64,000 nucleotides of DNA from Alsobacter ponti (GCF_024294805.1 NZ_JANCLU010000017.1:53806-117805); one strand, 5' to 3'. Counted from the first letter of the stretch, positions 9,901 to 17,851 are shown. Notes: generated by a model from the sequence alone, not told the origin. A program made the numbers and translations.

Positions 9901-10998
9901 ATGAGCGCATTCTGGTCCGGAAGACGCGTCCTCCTCACCGGGCACACCGGTTTCAAGGGGGCGTGGCTGTCGCTGTGGCTGGAGCGGCTGGGGGCCGAAA
10001 CCTGGAGCCTCGCTCTCCCGGCGGCGACGCAGCCGAGCCTGCACGCGCTCGTCGCCCGCGCGCCGGATCAGCGCGCCGCCACGCTGGACATCCGCGACGG
10101 CGCGGCGCTCGCCGCCTTCGCCCGCGAGGCGCGGCCGAGCGTGGTGCTGCACCTCGCGGCCCAGGCGCTGGTGCGCGTGTCCTACGCCGACCCGGCCGGC
10201 ACCTTCGCCACCAATGTCGGCGGCACGGTGAACCTGCTCACCGCGCTGCGCGGCGCGCCGGAGCTGGAGGCCGTGGTGGTAGCGACGACCGACAAGGTCT
10301 ACGCCAACGACGAGGCCGGCCGGCCCTTCGTCGAGACGGACGCGCTCGGCGGGCACGACCCCTACAGCGCCTCGAAGGCGTGCTGCGAGATCGCGGTGGC
10401 GAGCCTGCGCGACAGCCTGTTCGTGGGCGGCCCGCGCATCGCCACGGCGCGCGCCGGCAACGTCATCGGCGGCGGCGACTGGTCGGCCGACCGCATCGTG
10501 CCCGACATGGTGCGCGCCGCCGCGCGGGGCGACGCGCTGGAACTGCGCTCTCCGGACGCGGTGCGCCCCTGGCAGCACGTGCTCGAGCCGCTGGCCGGCT
10601 ATCTCGCCTTCGCCGAGGCGCTGGCGACCGGGCGGACCGCGGAGACGGCGCTGAACTTCGGGCCGGACCCGGAGGCCTTCGCGCGCGTCCGCGAGCTGGT
10701 CGACGCCATGCGCGACGGGCTCGGCCTGGCGCAGGGCTGGCGTCCGCAGCCGGGCGAGCACCCGCGCGAGGCCGGGCTGCTGACGCTGGATTCGACCCGC
10801 GCCCGCGACACGCTGGGCTGGCGGCCGCTGCTCGACTTCCGCTCCGCCGCCGAGTGGACGGCGCGCTGGTACGCCGACTGGCGCGCCGGGGCGGACGCCC
10901 GCGCCCTGTGCCTAGCCCAGATCGCCGCTTACGAAGCCCTTTCCCGCGAAGCCCTTTCCCGCCAAGCTCTTTCCCGCGACCGGACCGCCCGCCCATGA
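9901..10998 (+). CDS. rfbG: CDP-glucose 4,6-dehydratase
   Basis: A 365-residue short-chain dehydrogenase/reductase that converts CDP-glucose to CDP-4-keto-6-deoxyglucose. It shows the NAD-binding loop VLLTGHTGFKGAWLSLWL (residues 10-27), HLAAQALVRVSY with the N-terminal structural motif, TTDKVYAN, and the catalytic YSASK near residue 157. These features separate RfbG from other sugar dehydratases. The C-terminus ends in a triplicated EALSR-type pentapeptide encoded by a 15-bp tandem repeat. Its last four bases (ATGA) overlap the start of the methyltransferase gene. Confidence 0.95.
   Translation: MSAFWSGRRVLLTGHTGFKGAWLSLWLERLGAETWSLALPAATQPSLHALVARAPDQRAATLDIRDGAALAAFAREARPSVVLHLAAQALVRVSYADPAGTFATNVGGTVNLLTALRGAPELEAVVVATTDKVYANDEAGRPFVETDALGGHDPYSASKACCEIAVASLRDSLFVGGPRIATARAGNVIGGGDWSADRIVPDMVRAAARGDALELRSPDAVRPWQHVLEPLAGYLAFAEALATGRTAETALNFGPDPEAFARVRELVDAMRDGLGLAQGWRPQPGEHPREAGLLTLDSTRARDTLGWRPLLDFRSAAEWTARWYADWRAGADARALCLAQIAAYEALSREALSRQALSRDRTARP
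10933..10977 (+). repeat. 15-bp tandem repeat, three copies, at the 3' end of rfbG
   Basis: Copies at 10933-10947, 10948-10962 and 10963-10977 keep the frame and encode EALSR, EALSR, QALSR. The third copy differs at two bases. It lies outside the conserved enzyme core. Confidence 0.9.
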
Positions 10999-12245
10999 TT
11001 CCCGCCATCGCCTGCCGCTTCTGCTCCGCGCCGCTGACGCGGACCTTCGTCGACCTGGGCGAGACGCCGCTCGCCAATTCCTATCTGCGCGCCGAGCAGC
11101 TCGGCCGCCCGGAGCCGCGCTACCCGCTGCACGCGCGGGTGTGCTCGCGCTGCCGGCTGGTGCAGGTGGACGCGGTGGCGACGCCCGAGCACATCTTCAG
11201 CGACTACGCCTATTTCTCCTCCACCTCGGCCTCCTGGGTGGCACACGCGCGCCGCTTCGCCGAGGGCGCGATGCGCCGCTGGGGGCTGGGCCCGGAGAGC
11301 CGCGTCGTCGAGGTGGCGAGCAACGACGGCTACCTGCTGCGCCATTTCGTCGAGTTCGGCGTGCCCGTTCTGGGCGTCGAGCCCGCCGCCAACGTGGCCG
11401 AGGCCGCGCGCAAGGCGGGCGTGCCGACGGAGACGGCGTTCTTCGGCCGCGACACGGCGCGCCGCCTGCGCCAGGCCGGCTACGCCGCCGACCTGACGGT
11501 CGCCAACAACGTGCTGGCCCACGTGCCGGACATCGACGACTTCGCCGCCGGCTTCGCCGAGCTGCTGAAGCCGGGCGGCGTCGCCAGCTTCGAGTTCCCG
11601 CATCTGCTGCGGCTGATCGAGGGCGTGCAGTTCGACACGATCTACCACGAGCACTTCTCCTACCTGTCGCTGCTGGCGGCGGAGCGCATCTTCGCGGCGC
11701 ACGGCCTGCGCGCCTTCGACGTCGAGGAACTGCCCACGCATGGCGGCAGCCTGCGCCTGAGCCTGTGCCACGAGGCCGCCGCGCATCGCCCGACGCCGGG
11801 CCTCGCCAAGGTCCGCGCCGACGAGGCGGCCGCCGGGCTCGACGGCGACGCCGCCTACGAGGGCTTCACGCCGCGCGTCGAAAAGGTGCGCGACGACCTG
11901 CTCGCCTTCCTGCGGACGGCGAAGGCGGAAGGCCGGCGCGTCGCCGCCTACGGCGCGGCGGCCAAGGGCAACACGCTGCTCAACTATTGCGGCGTCGACG
12001 GCGCGCTCATCGACTACGTCGTCGACCTCAGCCCCCACAAGCAAGGCCTCTATTTGCCCGGCAGCCACCTGCCGATCCTGCCGCCCTCGCGCATCGCCGA
12101 GACGAAGCCGGACTACGTGCTGATCCTGCCGTGGAACCTGCGCGAGGAGATCATGCGGCAGATGGCGCACGTGGCGGACTGGGGCGGACGCTTCGTCGTC
12201 GCCGTGCCGCGCCTGACCGTATTCGAGCCGGGGCAGGGGGCATGA
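10995..12245 (+). CDS. SAM-dependent C-methyltransferase for nucleotide deoxysugars
   Basis: The 416-residue protein has three parts: an N-terminal zinc finger (cysteines 7, 10, 50 and 53), a class I SAM-binding domain (VVEVASNDGYLLRHF near residue 105), and a C-terminal domain (AAYGAAAKGNTLLNYCGV near 318). This is the architecture of NDP-hexose C-methyltransferases such as those that make branched deoxysugars. Given its place between rfbG and an epimerase gene, it probably C-methylates a CDP-4-keto-6-deoxyhexose. It overlaps both neighbours by ATGA, so the three genes are translationally coupled. Confidence 0.9.
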   Translation: MIPAIACRFCSAPLTRTFVDLGETPLANSYLRAEQLGRPEPRYPLHARVCSRCRLVQVDAVATPEHIFSDYAYFSSTSASWVAHARRFAEGAMRRWGLGPESRVVEVASNDGYLLRHFVEFGVPVLGVEPAANVAEAARKAGVPTETAFFGRDTARRLRQAGYAADLTVANNVLAHVPDIDDFAAGFAELLKPGGVASFEFPHLLRLIEGVQFDTIYHEHFSYLSLLAAERIFAAHGLRAFDVEELPTHGGSLRLSLCHEAAAHRPTPGLAKVRADEAAAGLDGDAAYEGFTPRVEKVRDDLLAFLRTAKAEGRRVAAYGAAAKGNTLLNYCGVDGALIDYVVDLSPHKQGLYLPGSHLPILPPSRIAETKPDYVLILPWNLREEIMRQMAHVADWGGRFVVAVPRLTVFEPGQGA

Positions 12246-12769
12246 AGCTCGTCCCGACGGAGCTGCCCGGCGTCATGGTCGTCGAGGCCGAGCCCGTCGG
12301 CGACGAGAGGGGCCTGTTCGCGCGGGTCTATGACGCCGACGCCTTCGCCGCCGCCGGCCTGCCGACGGACTGGCCGCAGTGCAACCTGTCGTGGAACCCC
12401 GTCCGCCACACCCTGCGGGGCATGCACTTCCAGACGGGGGAGGCGGCCGAGCCGAAGCTGGTGCGCTGCACGCGCGGGCGCGTCTTCGACGTGGCGGTGG
12501 ACCTGCGCCCCGCCTCGCCCGGCTTCCGCCGCTGGGTGGGCGTGGAGCTCGACGCGGACCGCCGCAACGCGCTCTACGTGCCGCCCGGCTGCGCGCACGG
12601 CTTCCTGACGCTGACGCAAGAGGCCGAGGTGCTCTACATGATGGGCGCGCGCTACCGGCCCGAGGCGGCCTCCGGCGTGCGCTGGAACGACCCCGCCTTC
12701 GCCATCGCCTGGCCGGCCGCGCCGGCGCTGATCGGCCCGCGCGACGCCTCCTGGCCGGATTTCGGCTGA
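12242..12769 (+). CDS. dTDP-4-dehydrorhamnose 3,5-epimerase family protein (RmlC-like)
   Basis: The 175-residue cupin protein matches the RmlC length and has DERGLFARVYDADAF, NLSWNPVRHTLRGMHFQ, KLVRCTRGRVFDVAVDLR and YVPPGCAHGFLTL, which hold the family's catalytic histidine and substrate-binding arginines. RmlC enzymes epimerise 4-keto-6-deoxysugar nucleotides at C3 and C5. Here the substrate is probably the C-methylated CDP sugar made by the preceding enzymes rather than a dTDP sugar. It overlaps the methyltransferase gene by ATGA and ends the operon. Confidence 0.9.
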   Translation: MKLVPTELPGVMVVEAEPVGDERGLFARVYDADAFAAAGLPTDWPQCNLSWNPVRHTLRGMHFQTGEAAEPKLVRCTRGRVFDVAVDLRPASPGFRRWVGVELDADRRNALYVPPGCAHGFLTLTQEAEVLYMMGARYRPEAASGVRWNDPAFAIAWPAAPALIGPRDASWPDFG

Positions 12770-12913
12770 TCCCGCGCTTGTGACCGCGGCGGCCCGTTTT
12801 CTCGCGACGAGATGAGCCCCCACGCGGGGTGGCCGACTTGCGAAATCTCCTTACCACAACTTAAAGTTACATTTTGCTGAGGTGAAACGAGCTCCGACGG
12901 GAGAGCCGAACGC

Positions 12914-13564
12914 GTGTCCAAGCCGATGGTCCTTCGCGGGGATTCGGGCTCCTGGCCCTTCCTGATGCGCGTGCAGCGCGTCCGCAAGGGCGCGCTCGGC
13001 GTTCTGATCGCCTGCGGGCTCGGCGCCATGGTGTTCGTCGCGCCGGCGCTGGATCGCGCCGGGGCGGCCGGCGCGGCGATCCGATGGAGCGGCGTGGCGC
13101 TGCTGTTCGCCTGCCTGTTCGGCCGCGTCTGGTGCTCGCTCTACATCTCGGGCCGCAAGGGCTCGGAGATCGTGCGAAGCGGCCCCTACGCGCTGTGCCG
13201 CAACCCGCTCTACGTGTTCTCGATGCTCGGCGCCTGGGGCGTCGGCGCGCAATCCGGCAGCCTCGCCGTGGCGGCGCTGTGCGCGGCGCTCACCTGGGCG
13301 GTGTTCCGCGTCGTGGTGTTCCACGAGGAGGAGTTCCTGACGGTGCGCCACGGCGCGAGCTTCGAGGACTATGCGAGCGAGGTGCCGCGCTTCCTGCCGC
13401 GCGCGCTGTGGACGGGGTACGACGGGCAGATCCCCGTCGAGCCGCGCCTCGTCATGCGCACCGCGCTCGATTCAGCGCTGTTCTTCCTCGCCGTGCCGGT
13501 TTTCGCCGTGATCGAGCAGGCCCAGCGCTCCGGCCTCGTCGACGCGCTGATCGTCCTTCCCTGA
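12914..13564 (+). CDS. Isoprenylcysteine carboxyl methyltransferase (ICMT) family membrane protein
   Basis: The product has 216 residues from a GTG preceded by GGGAGAG; an ATG four codons later is possible. It contains several hydrophobic segments (GVLIACGLGAMVFVAPAL, LLFACLFGRVWCSLYI, ALDSALFFLAVPVFAVI) and the signature RSGPYALCRNPLYVFSMLGAWG near residues 92-113, plus EEFLTVRHGASFEDYASEVPRFLP. These are the SAM-binding motifs of the ICMT and phospholipid methyltransferase superfamily. Bacterial members methylate unknown lipids or small molecules. It stands alone between the deoxysugar operon and the OMP array. Confidence 0.8.
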   Translation: MSKPMVLRGDSGSWPFLMRVQRVRKGALGVLIACGLGAMVFVAPALDRAGAAGAAIRWSGVALLFACLFGRVWCSLYISGRKGSEIVRSGPYALCRNPLYVFSMLGAWGVGAQSGSLAVAALCAALTWAVFRVVVFHEEEFLTVRHGASFEDYASEVPRFLPRALWTGYDGQIPVEPRLVMRTALDSALFFLAVPVFAVIEQAQRSGLVDALIVLP

Positions 13565-13781
13565 ACCACCTCGTTCGGAGTCGTGGGCGGAGCGCCCGCG
13601 CCAGGGCGGACTCGCGCGCGGCACGCCAAGCAGCTTGAGCGTAACCACTCAGCATTCGACGCGCCTGAACGATGTGATCCGGCAAGTTGACAAAAGCAAA
13701 ACACCGACTGAACCGGTGGTGGATTGTTGTTGTTTCGCAGCCACGGCAGCAACCGGAAGTTGACGACATTTCGACTTCTTC

Positions 13782-13808
13782 TCGACAAGTTACACGCGGG
13801 GGTTGTAA
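13782..13808 (+). promoter_or_regulatory. Promoter-like box, OMP array copy 1
   Basis: TCGACA (13782-13787), 15 bases, then TTGTAA (13803-13808), 35 bases before the ATG. The same arrangement occurs at the same distance before all four OMP genes of the array. A short hairpin CGAGAG/CTCTCG follows at 13810-13828 in this copy only. Confidence 0.55.
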
Positions 13809-13843
13809 TCGAGAGCTTCACACTCTCGGAAAGGGCCCTTTTC

Positions 13844-14554
13844 ATGCGTCGCATTCTTCTCGCCAGTGTCATGAGCCTGGCGGCTCTTCCGGCCTTCGCC
13901 GCAGACCTTCCGGTCCGCACGGCCCCGGTCGCTCCCGCGCCGGTCTACGCTCCGCTCTACAACTGGACGGGCTTCTACATCGGCGCCAACGCCGGTTACG
14001 CGTGGGGCAACAGCGACGTCGTCGACCTCGCGCTCGGCACCAAGTATTCGCTCGATCCGGGCGGCTTCACCGCCGGTCTGCAGGCCGGGTACAACTACCA
14101 GGTCAACCAGTTCGTGCTCGGCGTCGAGGCCGACGCCAACTGGATCGACGCCTCCGACAGCTACAGCGACGGCTTTGTCTACGCCTCCAGCAAGGTGTCC
14201 TGGCTCTCCACCATCCGCGCCCGCGTCGGCTACGCCTTCAACAACGTCCTGATCTACGCCACCGGCGGTATCGCCTTCGGCGAGGCGAAGGCGACGTGGT
14301 ACGACGGCGGCGCGATCTCGATCCGCGACTCCGACACCCGCACCGGCTGGGCCCTCGGCGCCGGCGTCGAGTATGCGTTCAACCGCAACTGGACCGCCAA
14401 GCTCGAGTACCTCTACTACGACCTCGGCGACTCGTCCTTCTACGGCAGCGCCCCGGTCGTCGGCCCGGCCCTGCTGCCCGTCGGCACGACCACCGGCGCC
14501 AAGGCCGACTGGTCCGGCAACATCGTGCGCGCCGGCATCAACTACAAGTTCTGA
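13844..14554 (+). CDS. Outer-membrane beta-barrel protein, array copy 1
   Basis: A 236-residue Omp25/Omp31-type protein. Its signal peptide MRRILLASVMSLAALPAFA is nearly identical to those of the three following genes and is cleaved before ADLPVRTAPVAPAPV. Mature features are YNWTGFYIGANAGYAWG, GYNYQVNQFVLGVEADANW and the C-terminal GINYKF, where the final aromatic residue suits BAM recognition. It is the shortest member of the array: the surface loop after the first strand is reduced compared with copies 2 and 3. It has its own promoter-like box and terminator, so it can be expressed independently. Confidence 0.9.
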   Translation: MRRILLASVMSLAALPAFAADLPVRTAPVAPAPVYAPLYNWTGFYIGANAGYAWGNSDVVDLALGTKYSLDPGGFTAGLQAGYNYQVNQFVLGVEADANWIDASDSYSDGFVYASSKVSWLSTIRARVGYAFNNVLIYATGGIAFGEAKATWYDGGAISIRDSDTRTGWALGAGVEYAFNRNWTAKLEYLYYDLGDSSFYGSAPVVGPALLPVGTTTGAKADWSGNIVRAGINYKF

Positions 14555-14580
14555 TCCCGTCGCGCTCCGGCGCGACAGCA

Positions 14581-14614
14581 CGCCGCCGCGGCCCCTCCGC
14601 GGCGGCGTTTTTTT
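14581..14614 (+). terminator. Rho-independent terminator after OMP copy 1
   Basis: An 11-bp perfect GC stem (14581-14591 with 14597-14607), a 5-base loop and seven T residues. Confidence 0.93.
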
Positions 14615-14756
14615 GTTTCAAGTCCGGCCTGATGCAATCAAAACGGGAATGCAACCGAAATGCATCGGCATGATTTCGCGCCATAGATTTGCACGAGAGC
14701 CCAGTCGCGCATCGGTCATGATGAAGTAACTATTGGTTAATCATGTGACAACCTAG

Positions 14757-14782
14757 CGTATGTGGCGTTCATATCACATACG
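14757..14782. promoter_or_regulatory. Inverted repeat, putative operator upstream of OMP copy 2
   Basis: CGTATGTG (14757-14764) and CACATACG (14775-14782) form a perfect 8-bp inverted repeat with a 10-base spacer, about 35 bases upstream of the promoter-like box. The element recurs before copy 3 but not before copies 1 and 4. Confidence 0.55.
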
Positions 14783-14814
14783 TGAATTCCGATTGATATT
14801 TTTCGGATTTCAAC

Positions 14815-14840
14815 TCGACAAATCGCGACTCCGGTTTTAT
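14815..14840 (+). promoter_or_regulatory. Promoter-like box, OMP array copy 2
   Basis: TCGACA (14815-14820), 14 bases, then TTTTAT (14835-14840), 38 bases before the ATG. Confidence 0.55.
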
Positions 14841-14878
14841 CTACCGCGCATGGACCACTAGACAGAGAGGCTGTTCCA

Positions 14879-15628
14879 ATGCGTCGTGTTCTTCTCGCCA
14901 GCGTGCTTAGCCTGGCGGCCCTTCCTGCGTTCGCCGCCGACCTGCCGGCCCGCACCGCCCCGGGCGCGCCCGCGCCGGCGATGGCTTCCATGTACAATTG
15001 GACCGGCTTCTACATCGGCGCCAACGCCGGGTACGCCTGGGGTGCCGGTGACGTGAACGTTGTCGGCGACGCGGCCATCCTCGCCAACCTGGCCGCCGCC
15101 ACCGGGCCGACCTCCGGTTCGCTGAATCCGGGCGGCTTCACGGCCGGCGCGCAGGCCGGCTTCAACTACCAGATCAACCAGTTCGTGATGGGCGTCGAGG
15201 CTGACGCCAACTGGGTCGACGCCAACGACAAGAGCTCCTGGACCGGCGCGGCGCCGGGCTCGTCCGCCAGCTTCAGCAGCAAGGTCGAGTGGCTGTCGAC
15301 GGTCCGCGCGCGCCTCGGCTTCGCCGTCAATAACGTCCTCGTCTACGGCACCGGCGGCGTCGCCTTCGGCCAGGCCAGGTCCGCGTGGAGCTACAATGAC
15401 GGCACGAACGCGTGGACGGGCGGGGAGTCCGGCACGCGCGCTGGCTGGGCGCTCGGCGCCGGCGTCGAATACGCCTTCAACCGCAACTGGACGGCCAAGG
15501 TCGAGTATCTGCACTACGACCTCGGCGACAAGACGTTCTTCAGCACGACCGCGGCCACCCACACCGCCAAGCTCAAGACCGACTACAGCGGCAACATCGT
15601 GCGCGCCGGCATCAACTACAAGTTCTGA
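14879..15628 (+). CDS. Outer-membrane beta-barrel protein, array copy 2
   Basis: A 249-residue paralogue with signal peptide MRRVLLASVLSLAALPAFA, mature start ADLPARTAPGAPAPA, then MYNWTGFYIGANAGYAWGAG and the closing GINYKF. It resembles copy 3 most closely: both have the same length, a longer first loop (VVGDAAILANLAAATGPTSG), and the same WSYNDGTNAW-type loop. Its likely role is a small structural outer-membrane barrel. It is preceded by the inverted repeat and promoter-like box and followed by its own terminator. Confidence 0.9.
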   Translation: MRRVLLASVLSLAALPAFAADLPARTAPGAPAPAMASMYNWTGFYIGANAGYAWGAGDVNVVGDAAILANLAAATGPTSGSLNPGGFTAGAQAGFNYQINQFVMGVEADANWVDANDKSSWTGAAPGSSASFSSKVEWLSTVRARLGFAVNNVLVYGTGGVAFGQARSAWSYNDGTNAWTGGESGTRAGWALGAGVEYAFNRNWTAKVEYLHYDLGDKTFFSTTAATHTAKLKTDYSGNIVRAGINYKF

Positions 15629-15654
15629 TCTCGTCGCGCTCCGGCGCGACAGCA

Positions 15655-15686
15655 CGCCGCCGCGGGCCCTCCGCGGCGGCGTTTTT
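15655..15686 (+). terminator. Rho-independent terminator after OMP copy 2
   Basis: An 11-bp perfect stem (15655-15665 with 15671-15681), a 5-base loop and five T residues. The stem sequence is identical to the terminator after copy 1. Confidence 0.92.
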
Positions 15687-15829
15687 CGTTTTGGGTCCAC
15701 ACGGCGCGATGATGACGGAAATGAGTCCGAGATTCAGCGCCATGATTTGACGCCGCGGACCTTGCGTGCGGGCCCTGTCACGCGTCGGTCATATCTTGGT
15801 AACCATTACTTAATCGCGTCACATACTAA

Positions 15830-15855
15830 CGTATGTTGCCGCCATACCACATACG
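15830..15855. promoter_or_regulatory. Inverted repeat, putative operator upstream of OMP copy 3
   Basis: CGTATGT (15830-15836) and ACATACG (15849-15855) form a 7-bp inverted repeat with 12 bases between. It has the same overall span and the same distance to the gene as the element before copy 2, although the spacer bases differ. Confidence 0.55.
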
Positions 15856-15887
15856 CAACTTCGGATTGATAATTTCGTGATTTCAAC

Positions 15888-15914
15888 TCGACAGATTGCG
15901 TCGGGAGGTTGTAT
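15888..15914 (+). promoter_or_regulatory. Promoter-like box, OMP array copy 3
   Basis: TCGACA (15888-15893), 15 bases, then TTGTAT (15909-15914), 38 bases before the ATG. Confidence 0.55.
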
Positions 15915-15952
15915 CTACCGCGCATGGACTACCAGAAAGAGAGGCTGTTCCC

Positions 15953-16702
15953 ATGCGTCGCATTCTTCTCGCCAGCGTGATGAGCCTGGCGGCTCTTCCC
16001 GCCTTCGCCGCCGACCTGCCGGCCCGCACCGCCCCGGTTGCGCCCGCGCCGGTGATGGCCCCCATGTACAACTGGACCGGCTTCTATATCGGCGCCAACG
16101 CCGGCTACACCTGGGGCTCGGGCGACGTGAGCGTCGTCGGCGACAGCACCTTCATCAGCAACCTGAACGCCGTCGGCGCGCCGACCAAGGGCTCGCTGGA
16201 TCCGGGCGGCTTTACGCTTGGCTTGCAGGCCGGCTACAACTACCAGGTCAACCAGTTCGTGATGGGCGTCGAGGCCGACGCCAACTGGGTCGACGCCAGC
16301 AAGAGCTCCTACTGGGCTGGCCTGACCCCGGGCTCGACCGCCAGCTTCGGCAGCAAGATCGAGTGGCTGTCGACGATCCGCGGCCGCCTCGGCTACGCGG
16401 TCAATAACTTCCTCATCTACGGCACCGGCGGTTTCGCCTTCGGCCAGGGCAAGGCCACGTGGGGCTACGGCGACGGCGTGAACGTGTGGTCGGGCAGCGA
16501 GTCCGGCACGCGCACCGGCTGGGCGCTGGGCGCCGGCGTCGAGTACGCCTTCAACCGCAACTGGACGGCCAAGGTCGAGTATCTGTACTACGACCTCGGC
16601 GAGAAGACGTTCTACAGCACGACCGCGGCCGGCAACACCGCCGCGCTCAAGGCCGACTATAGCGGCAACATCATCCGCGCCGGCGTCAACTACAAGTTCT
16701 GA
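15953..16702 (+). CDS. Outer-membrane beta-barrel protein, array copy 3
   Basis: A 249-residue paralogue with the shared signal peptide MRRILLASVMSLAALPAFA and mature start ADLPARTAPVAPAPV. It has MYNWTGFYIGANAGYTWGSG, a loop SVVGDSTFISNLNAVGAPTKG matching copy 2 in length, and the C-terminal GVNYKF. The start was set at the conserved signal peptide, not the longer upstream frame, because the AGAGAGG ribosome site sits just before it. It is the second half of the 1,074-bp tandem unit. Confidence 0.9.
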   Translation: MRRILLASVMSLAALPAFAADLPARTAPVAPAPVMAPMYNWTGFYIGANAGYTWGSGDVSVVGDSTFISNLNAVGAPTKGSLDPGGFTLGLQAGYNYQVNQFVMGVEADANWVDASKSSYWAGLTPGSTASFGSKIEWLSTIRGRLGYAVNNFLIYGTGGFAFGQGKATWGYGDGVNVWSGSESGTRTGWALGAGVEYAFNRNWTAKVEYLYYDLGEKTFYSTTAAGNTAALKADYSGNIIRAGVNYKF

Positions 16703-16725
16703 TCCGCTCGCCTTTCGCGAGTATT

Positions 16726-16757
16726 GGCCGCCGCGATCCCGTCGCGGCGGCCTTTTT
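16726..16757 (+). terminator. Rho-independent terminator after OMP copy 3
   Basis: An 11-bp perfect stem (16726-16736 with 16742-16752), a 5-base loop and five T residues. The 376-base gap from here to copy 4 otherwise shows only the promoter-like box at its right end. Confidence 0.92.
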
Positions 16758-17013
16758 CATGGATGGCCCTCGGCTTCGCGCAATACAGGCGGAAAGGGGC
16801 GGGCGCGGACGGCCAGTCGAGCCTCCGGGCCGCCTGCCTAAAGAAGGTGCAAAGCCGAATTGACGCCCGTCGCGGCGCTTCGTTCCGCGCCCTCAACTGG
16901 GGCGTTCAACTTTCGGTAACCAAACCGACATCATGGCGCATCTGTCCGGACGCGGCGTCTGTTGCCCGAATGCAACGGACACAACCCTTGATTGATTTTA
17001 CGCAGGTTTGGGC

Positions 17014-17040
17014 TCGACACCCCACACGCCCCGGTTGTAT
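17014..17040 (+). promoter_or_regulatory. Promoter-like box, OMP array copy 4
   Basis: TCGACA (17014-17019), 15 bases, then TTGTAT (17035-17040), 38 bases before the ATG. The CGTATGT inverted repeat of copies 2 and 3 is absent. Confidence 0.55.
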
Positions 17041-17078
17041 TCGACTCTCATACAGTTTCACACAAAGGGGCATCCACT

Positions 17079-17795
17079 ATGCGTCGCATCCTCCTCGCCA
17101 GCGCCATGAGCCTCGCGGCTCTGCCGGCTTTCGCGGCCGACCTCCCGGCCCGCACCGCTCCGATCGCGCCGGCGCCGGTGATGGCTCCCATGTACAACTG
17201 GACCGGCTTCTATGTCGGCGCCAACGCCGGCTACGCCTGGGGTTCGGGCGACCTGACGTTCATCAACTTCCCGACCACCGAGCTCGGCTCGGGCATGTCG
17301 CTGGACAATGACGGCTTCACCGCCGGCGTGCAGGTCGGCTACAACTACCAGATCAATCAGTTTGTGCTCGGTGTCGAAGCGGACGCCAACTGGGTTGAAG
17401 GCAGCGACAAGCGCACGGTCCTCGGCCCGACGCTGACCGCCTACGGCACCTCCAAGGTCGAGTGGCTGTCGACGATCCGCGCCCGCCTCGGCTTCGCCGT
17501 CAACAACTTCCTGATCTACGGCACCGGCGGCTTCGCCTTCGGGCAGGGCAAGGCCACGCTGACGATCGCGGACGCGGAGGGCACTCAGTGGAGCGGCAGC
17601 CAGTCCGGCACCCGCACCGGCTGGACCCTGGGCGCCGGCGTCGAGTACGCCTTCACCCGGAACTGGACGGCCCGCGTCGAGTATCTGTACTACGACCTCG
17701 GCGACAAGACCTTCTACGCTCCGCAGTCCACCGCCGCGGTCAAGGCCGACTTCAACGGCAACATCATCCGCGCCGGCGTGAACTACAAGTTCTGA
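17079..17795 (+). CDS. Outer-membrane beta-barrel protein, array copy 4
   Basis: A 238-residue paralogue with signal peptide MRRILLASAMSLAALPAFA and mature start ADLPARTAPIAPAPV. It keeps MYNWTGFYVGANAGYAWGSG, GYNYQINQFVLGVEADANW and the terminal GVNYKF, but its first loop (LTFINFPTTELGSGMSLD) is unlike the other copies. Variation is therefore concentrated in loops expected to face the outside, while strands and signal peptide are conserved. It closes the array and has its own terminator. Confidence 0.9.
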   Translation: MRRILLASAMSLAALPAFAADLPARTAPIAPAPVMAPMYNWTGFYVGANAGYAWGSGDLTFINFPTTELGSGMSLDNDGFTAGVQVGYNYQINQFVLGVEADANWVEGSDKRTVLGPTLTAYGTSKVEWLSTIRARLGFAVNNFLIYGTGGFAFGQGKATLTIADAEGTQWSGSQSGTRTGWTLGAGVEYAFTRNWTARVEYLYYDLGDKTFYAPQSTAAVKADFNGNIIRAGVNYKF

Positions 17796-17819
17796 TCCTC
17801 TTACCGGGGCATTCGAGAA

Positions 17820-17851
17820 GCCGCCGCGAGTCCGCTCGCGGCGGCTTTTTT
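17820..17851 (+). terminator. Rho-independent terminator after OMP copy 4
   Basis: An 11-bp perfect stem (17820-17830 with 17835-17845), a 4-base loop and six T residues. Confidence 0.92.

Larger units (their letters stand above)
14555..16702 (+). repeat. Tandem duplication of a 1,074-bp unit (terminator, operator, promoter, OMP gene)
   Basis: Unit A is 14555-15628 and unit B is 15629-16702. Each has exactly 324 intergenic bases plus a 750-base gene. The terminator stem, the CGTATGT inverted repeat, the TCGACA/TTGTAT box, the sequence CTACCGCGCATGGA and the leader AGAGAGGCTGTTCC are aligned in both. They differ by substitutions and a few compensating small indels, so the duplication is not recent. 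Confidence 0.8.
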
